Positions 5,089-8,005 of a stretch of 8,005 nt of DNA are shown piece by piece (the first letter of the stretch is position 1; each line of letters opens with the position of its first letter). The notes beneath the pieces were generated by a model. The model saw only the letters and a program-made list of their open reading frames with translations. It did no database searches and was not told the origin of the DNA. Source of the stretch: Elusimicrobiota bacterium (GTDB taxonomy: Bacteria; CAYTYR01; UBA6262; DAOVJB01); contig DAOVJB010000048.1 of the NCBI GenBank assembly GCA_030673425.1, positions 1-8,005 on the forward strand, read 5' to 3'. Made by a program: the position numbers and the translations under genes.

Positions 5089-5117
5089 ATAGACGCTTTA
5101 AAATAAAAAAAGTTTAC
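5089..5117 (-). promoter_or_regulatory. Autoregulatory ECF-sigma promoter (P1)
   Basis: On the minus strand GTAAACTT (5110-5117) and GCGTCTAT (5089-5096) give TAAACTT-N15-GTCTAT, close to the sigma-E style GGAACTT-N15/16-GTCTAA architecture. The following bases AATGTAT are also nearly those of P2. The spacer is T-rich. The start near 5083 leaves a leader of only about a dozen bases, just enough for the GGAG ribosome site before GTG at 5070. Confidence 0.82.
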
Positions 5118-5157
5118 CCCGTTAAATATCTATATTACATCTCTTATATATTCGGTT

Positions 5158-7677
5158 TTATTGCTCCTGATAGACGGGAAGGGTGAAATAAAAAGTGCTT
5201 CCCTCTCCTAATTTACTTTCCACCCAGACACTACCGCCGTGAAGTTCTACCACCCGCTTCACAAGAGCTAACCCTAAGCCAGCACCTTCAATCTGTCCGC
5301 TAAATCCCTCCTCAACCTGATAGAACCTTTGAAATATTTTGTCAAATTCCTCTCCAGGTATACCCGGACCATTGTCTTGTATCTTTATCCTGATGAATTT
5401 ATTATCTATTGAAATAGCTTCAATTTTTACTTCTTTGGTTTCTTTATTGTTAAATTTTACAGCATTTTCAAGTAGATTTACAACACTTTCTTTAATTCTA
5501 TCCCCATCCACATAAATCCTGGACAGTTTCATTAATGAATTATCAATAAATATCTGAGCTTTGTTTTTCTCAATTAATGGTTTTAAGTTAGACAGTACTG
5601 ATTGAATTAACATATTCAAATCTACAGAACTGCGTTTCAATTCTATGGTTTCTGATTCCAAAGTAGTAAAAGAAATCAATTCATTTATAAGTCCAGAAAG
5701 AATCTGACTTCTTTCACTGATATTTTGCACAATTTCTTTTTGAGAATCATTCAATTCTTTTTGCATAAGCAACAACTCCGTATATCCAATAATCGGAGTA
5801 AGCGGAGTTCTAAGTTTATGTGATACTAACGCCAGGAAATTTTTCTTTAACGCCTCTTCGGTCCGCTCAACAGTAACATCACGCAAAATCATAATATAGC
5901 CTAAGGTATTTCCTTTATCATCAACAATTTTATTTACTTTGTTAGAAATAAAGAAAGATTGCCCTTTACCTCTGGACATCTCGCAAATGAAACTTCTCTT
6001 TTCACTTTTTTGAAATTCTTCAAGAGACGGCGATATGTTAAAATTTCCTATTACTTCAGTAAAATTCCTGTTCGAAAAATCGACAGGTGTTAAATTGAGA
6101 AGGTTACAGGAAGCTTCATTAAACATCATTATTCTTAGTTTAATATCTGTAAGTATCGCTCCATCACTCATATTATTAAAAACTGTTATCATTTTTTCTT
6201 TTTCTTGACTTAAATCACTAAATAACTGTGCATTCTTAATCGCAACAGCCGCATCATTAGCCAAAGTAGAAAGTATATCTAAATCCTCTTGTGTATACAT
6301 ATCTCCTGAAAGTTTATCACCTAAAATAAACAATCCCAGCAAACCGCTTTTATAAAAACTGGGGATGACTACACTTGCTCCTAATGTCTCTAAATCAAGC
6401 TTTATATTATTTAATTCGTATTGTAAATCCTTATAACTTCTAAATAGAGCTTCATTTTCTAACCAATGGTCTAATTCTTCCTTAACTAAGACACTCACCT
6501 CTTTTTTCTTTAATAATTTTCTTTTAACTAATACATCCTTTGTTGTTATAAACCACTTTATTAATGAACTATCCTTTCCCAATTTTATGTCTTTTATTTT
6601 GGTCTCTCCGTAAAAACCCTTAATTGCATAATGTTTAACAATATCATCCCATACTAAAATAAAAGTATGCTGAACTCTTATCTTTTTATTGAGAAAACGA
6701 GCAATTACTGACAACAACCTATCAGGATCGGTAATATCTATCATACCTTTACTGGCTTCCTTCAATGTTTTTTGATAATCATATTTTTTTTGAAAAAGCC
6801 AGCGGTCAGTAACTTTTACTAACAAACGATAAAGAGGAAAAGCAGTAATCAATATAACTAAAAAAATCAAACCTATTATTATCCACCAAACACCGCTAAA
6901 AGTATGTCTTAAAAATTCCTGCCATAAAAACATCGGCAGATACATAACCGCTACCACCCCACCAAAAAGAATTCCGAAAATAAATGTCCTCTTGATGATA
7001 ACACTAATATCCATCAACCGATAGCGGACAATGGCATAGGCAACAGTCAAAACATACATTGGAACCAGGTATGTTCCAAAAGGATAAATCTTTAAACCAA
7101 AAACTAGGAAAAAAGTGGTTGAACCTCCTGCAAAACCTGGAATTACTCCTAAAAGTAAGTATTTAATTTGATTCCGTCTATATGAAAGAGAATTCTTTAG
7201 TTCCTTAAATAATATAACTGTTCCATATATTGTTAAATAAGCAAATATTAATGGAAATAAATAATATAAAAAACCCGGAATAGGGTAATACTTAAAGCTA
7301 AATTTAGGGATTACATCCGCAACAAAGCTATGTGGAGAAATTAATACTAATAGGAAATAAACCAATATAGCTAAATAATAGTAAAGTAATTCTTTTCTTT
7401 TAACTTTAAGTTTATTTGCAAAGGAGAGAACAAAGTGGAAGAAAAAAACAGGAGTGAATATAGCGGATAAATTAAGAAAACGCCCCCAGAATAAAGCTAT
7501 ATTTTTATAATCAGTACTAAATGCTCTGAATAATCCCAAACCCCACAGAGCTACAGATAAGCTGAACAAGCTCCATGCAACTCTTGTATGCCCTTTTGGG
7601 GCCTTTAAATATACAAGAATAGCAGAGATTAAACTACTAATAAATATTAATATACCAGAAATCGCTAAATGATTCAT
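5158..7677 (-). CDS. 7TM-GAF-PAS hybrid-membrane sensor histidine kinase
   Basis: An 839-residue inner-membrane sensor kinase. The N-terminal ~220 residues form seven hydrophobic helices of the HisKA_7TM type (MNHLAISGILIFISSLISA onward). Two more helices lie at about 230-250 and 260-285, then a GAF-like domain (about 317-487), a PAS domain (about 495-605), a HisKA dimerisation domain with phospho-acceptor H620, and a HATPase_c domain. The latter shows the N box (ENAVKFN, N738), G1 (DNGPGIPG, D768), F box (FQRFYQ) and G2 (GAGLGLALVK, from G798), so ATP binding is intact. The H box reads SHKLRTPL, with Lys at H+1 where most HisKA kinases have Glu or Asp. No response regulator is encoded in the window. 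It starts 7 nt after the methyltransferase gene ends and has no strong ribosome site, suggesting translational coupling. The signal is unknown. Confidence 0.93.
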   Translation of the reverse strand: MNHLAISGILIFISSLISAILVYLKAPKGHTRVAWSLFSLSVALWGLGLFRAFSTDYKNIALFWGRFLNLSAIFTPVFFFHFVLSFANKLKVKRKELLYYYLAILVYFLLVLISPHSFVADVIPKFSFKYYPIPGFLYYLFPLIFAYLTIYGTVILFKELKNSLSYRRNQIKYLLLGVIPGFAGGSTTFFLVFGLKIYPFGTYLVPMYVLTVAYAIVRYRLMDISVIIKRTFIFGILFGGVVAVMYLPMFLWQEFLRHTFSGVWWIIIGLIFLVILITAFPLYRLLVKVTDRWLFQKKYDYQKTLKEASKGMIDITDPDRLLSVIARFLNKKIRVQHTFILVWDDIVKHYAIKGFYGETKIKDIKLGKDSSLIKWFITTKDVLVKRKLLKKKEVSVLVKEELDHWLENEALFRSYKDLQYELNNIKLDLETLGASVVIPSFYKSGLLGLFILGDKLSGDMYTQEDLDILSTLANDAAVAIKNAQLFSDLSQEKEKMITVFNNMSDGAILTDIKLRIMMFNEASCNLLNLTPVDFSNRNFTEVIGNFNISPSLEEFQKSEKRSFICEMSRGKGQSFFISNKVNKIVDDKGNTLGYIMILRDVTVERTEEALKKNFLALVSHKLRTPLTPIIGYTELLLMQKELNDSQKEIVQNISERSQILSGLINELISFTTLESETIELKRSSVDLNMLIQSVLSNLKPLIEKNKAQIFIDNSLMKLSRIYVDGDRIKESVVNLLENAVKFNNKETKEVKIEAISIDNKFIRIKIQDNGPGIPGEEFDKIFQRFYQVEEGFSGQIEGAGLGLALVKRVVELHGGSVWVESKLGEGSTFYFTLPVYQEQ

Positions 7678-7684
7678 AATTGAG

Positions 7685-8005
7685 CTATAACTTTCTAATG
7701 GTTAAAAACAAATAATTACTGCTTTCGGAAAGCTCCTCAAATTTTATATCCCAAACATCTTTCATACCATCTATCCAACCTAACATTTCCTGTTTAGTTC
7801 GATAAATCATATTCCATCCACCAACTAATTCGTAATATGCCCTGTGACTACTATTTTCTAAATTTATATTACAAATAACTAATACCCCACCCTTATGCAA
7901 AAGTTGGTATAATTCTTTAGCCAATCTTGAAGCCATTTTGTCAGTTAAATAATCAAATATACCCGAAGCATATATTAAATCTTTACCTTTAATCTCTTCT
8001 TTTAA
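7685..8005 (-). CDS. Class I SAM-dependent methyltransferase, C-terminal part (partial)
   Basis: The reading frame is open to the window edge, so only the last 106 residues are visible; an internal ATG at 7936 is not the start. The visible part fits the second half of a Rossmann-fold methyltransferase: KGKDLIYASGIFDYLTDKM (strand and helix after motif II), the helix RLAKELYQLLHKGG, the strand VLVICNIN, and the tail HRAYYELVGGWNMIYRTKQE. YASGIFDYL, the Gly-Gly turn and the W-x-x-IYRT segment recall methyltransferases annotated as extracellular-factor 3-hydroxypalmitate methyl ester synthases (PhcB-like), from memory of the family. The SAM-binding GxGxG loop would lie outside the window and cannot be checked. 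It ends 7 nt before the sensor kinase, so the two are probably one operon. Confidence 0.75.
   Translation of the reverse strand, partial: LKEEIKGKDLIYASGIFDYLTDKMASRLAKELYQLLHKGGVLVICNINLENSSHRAYYELVGGWNMIYRTKQEMLGWIDGMKDVWDIKFEELSESSNYLFLTIRKL

Noticed and set aside
5170-5201. GTCTAT near the end of the kinase gene with an ACTT 17 bases upstream
   Set aside because: Spacing is 17 instead of 15, the AAC core is missing, and the sequence is explained by coding for the kinase C-terminus.

Overview
The window is AT-rich bacterial DNA in which every gene I can support reads on the minus strand. An outer-membrane-type beta-barrel protein ending in Phe, periplasmic TPR proteins, an ECF sigma factor with a membrane-bound zinc anti-sigma factor, and a 7TM-type sensor kinase point to a Gram-negative (diderm) bacterium. 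The gene style resembles uncultivated phyla such as Omnitrophota or deep-branching deltaproteobacteria-like groups, but this is an impression and not a phylogenetic result.

In transcription order (high to low coordinates), the window opens with the C-terminal part of a SAM-dependent methyltransferase (7685-8005, cut by the window edge). Seven bases later comes a large membrane histidine kinase (5158-7677). An envelope-stress-type cassette follows: ECF sigma factor (4444-5070), zinc-finger anti-sigma factor with one membrane helix (3954-4442), a 74-residue exported acidic peptide (3746-3970), an exported, extremely basic DUF3106-like protein built of 18-residue repeats (3147-3695), and an outer-membrane beta-barrel protein (2089-3048). 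After these come a small coiled-coil protein (1729-1992) and two tandemly duplicated membrane-anchored TPR proteins (1274-1660 and 814-1221). A hairpin terminator (722-749) closes this run. A consensus sigma-70 promoter (692-720) then starts dprA (1-639, C-terminus beyond the window).

The most notable observations concern the ECF cassette. Near-identical ECF-type promoters (TAAMCTT, 15 nt, GTCTATWATGTAT) lie in front of the sigma gene and in front of the DUF3106-like gene, so the sigma factor probably controls itself and this basic periplasmic protein. The periplasmic tail of the anti-sigma factor and the exported 74-residue peptide carry the same array of four acidic/hydrophobic hexads in the same register. 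Their neighbour is a polybasic protein of seven 18-residue repeats. This suggests, as inference only, that acidic and basic periplasmic partners tune the anti-sigma factor. No clear terminator is seen between the sigma promoter and position 749, so the envelope genes could form one long transcript, with a perfect 12-bp hairpin before the beta-barrel gene and possibly an internal promoter near 2049-2076.

No tRNA, rRNA, CRISPR array or insertion sequence was seen. No stretch longer than 300 bases lacks a gene.
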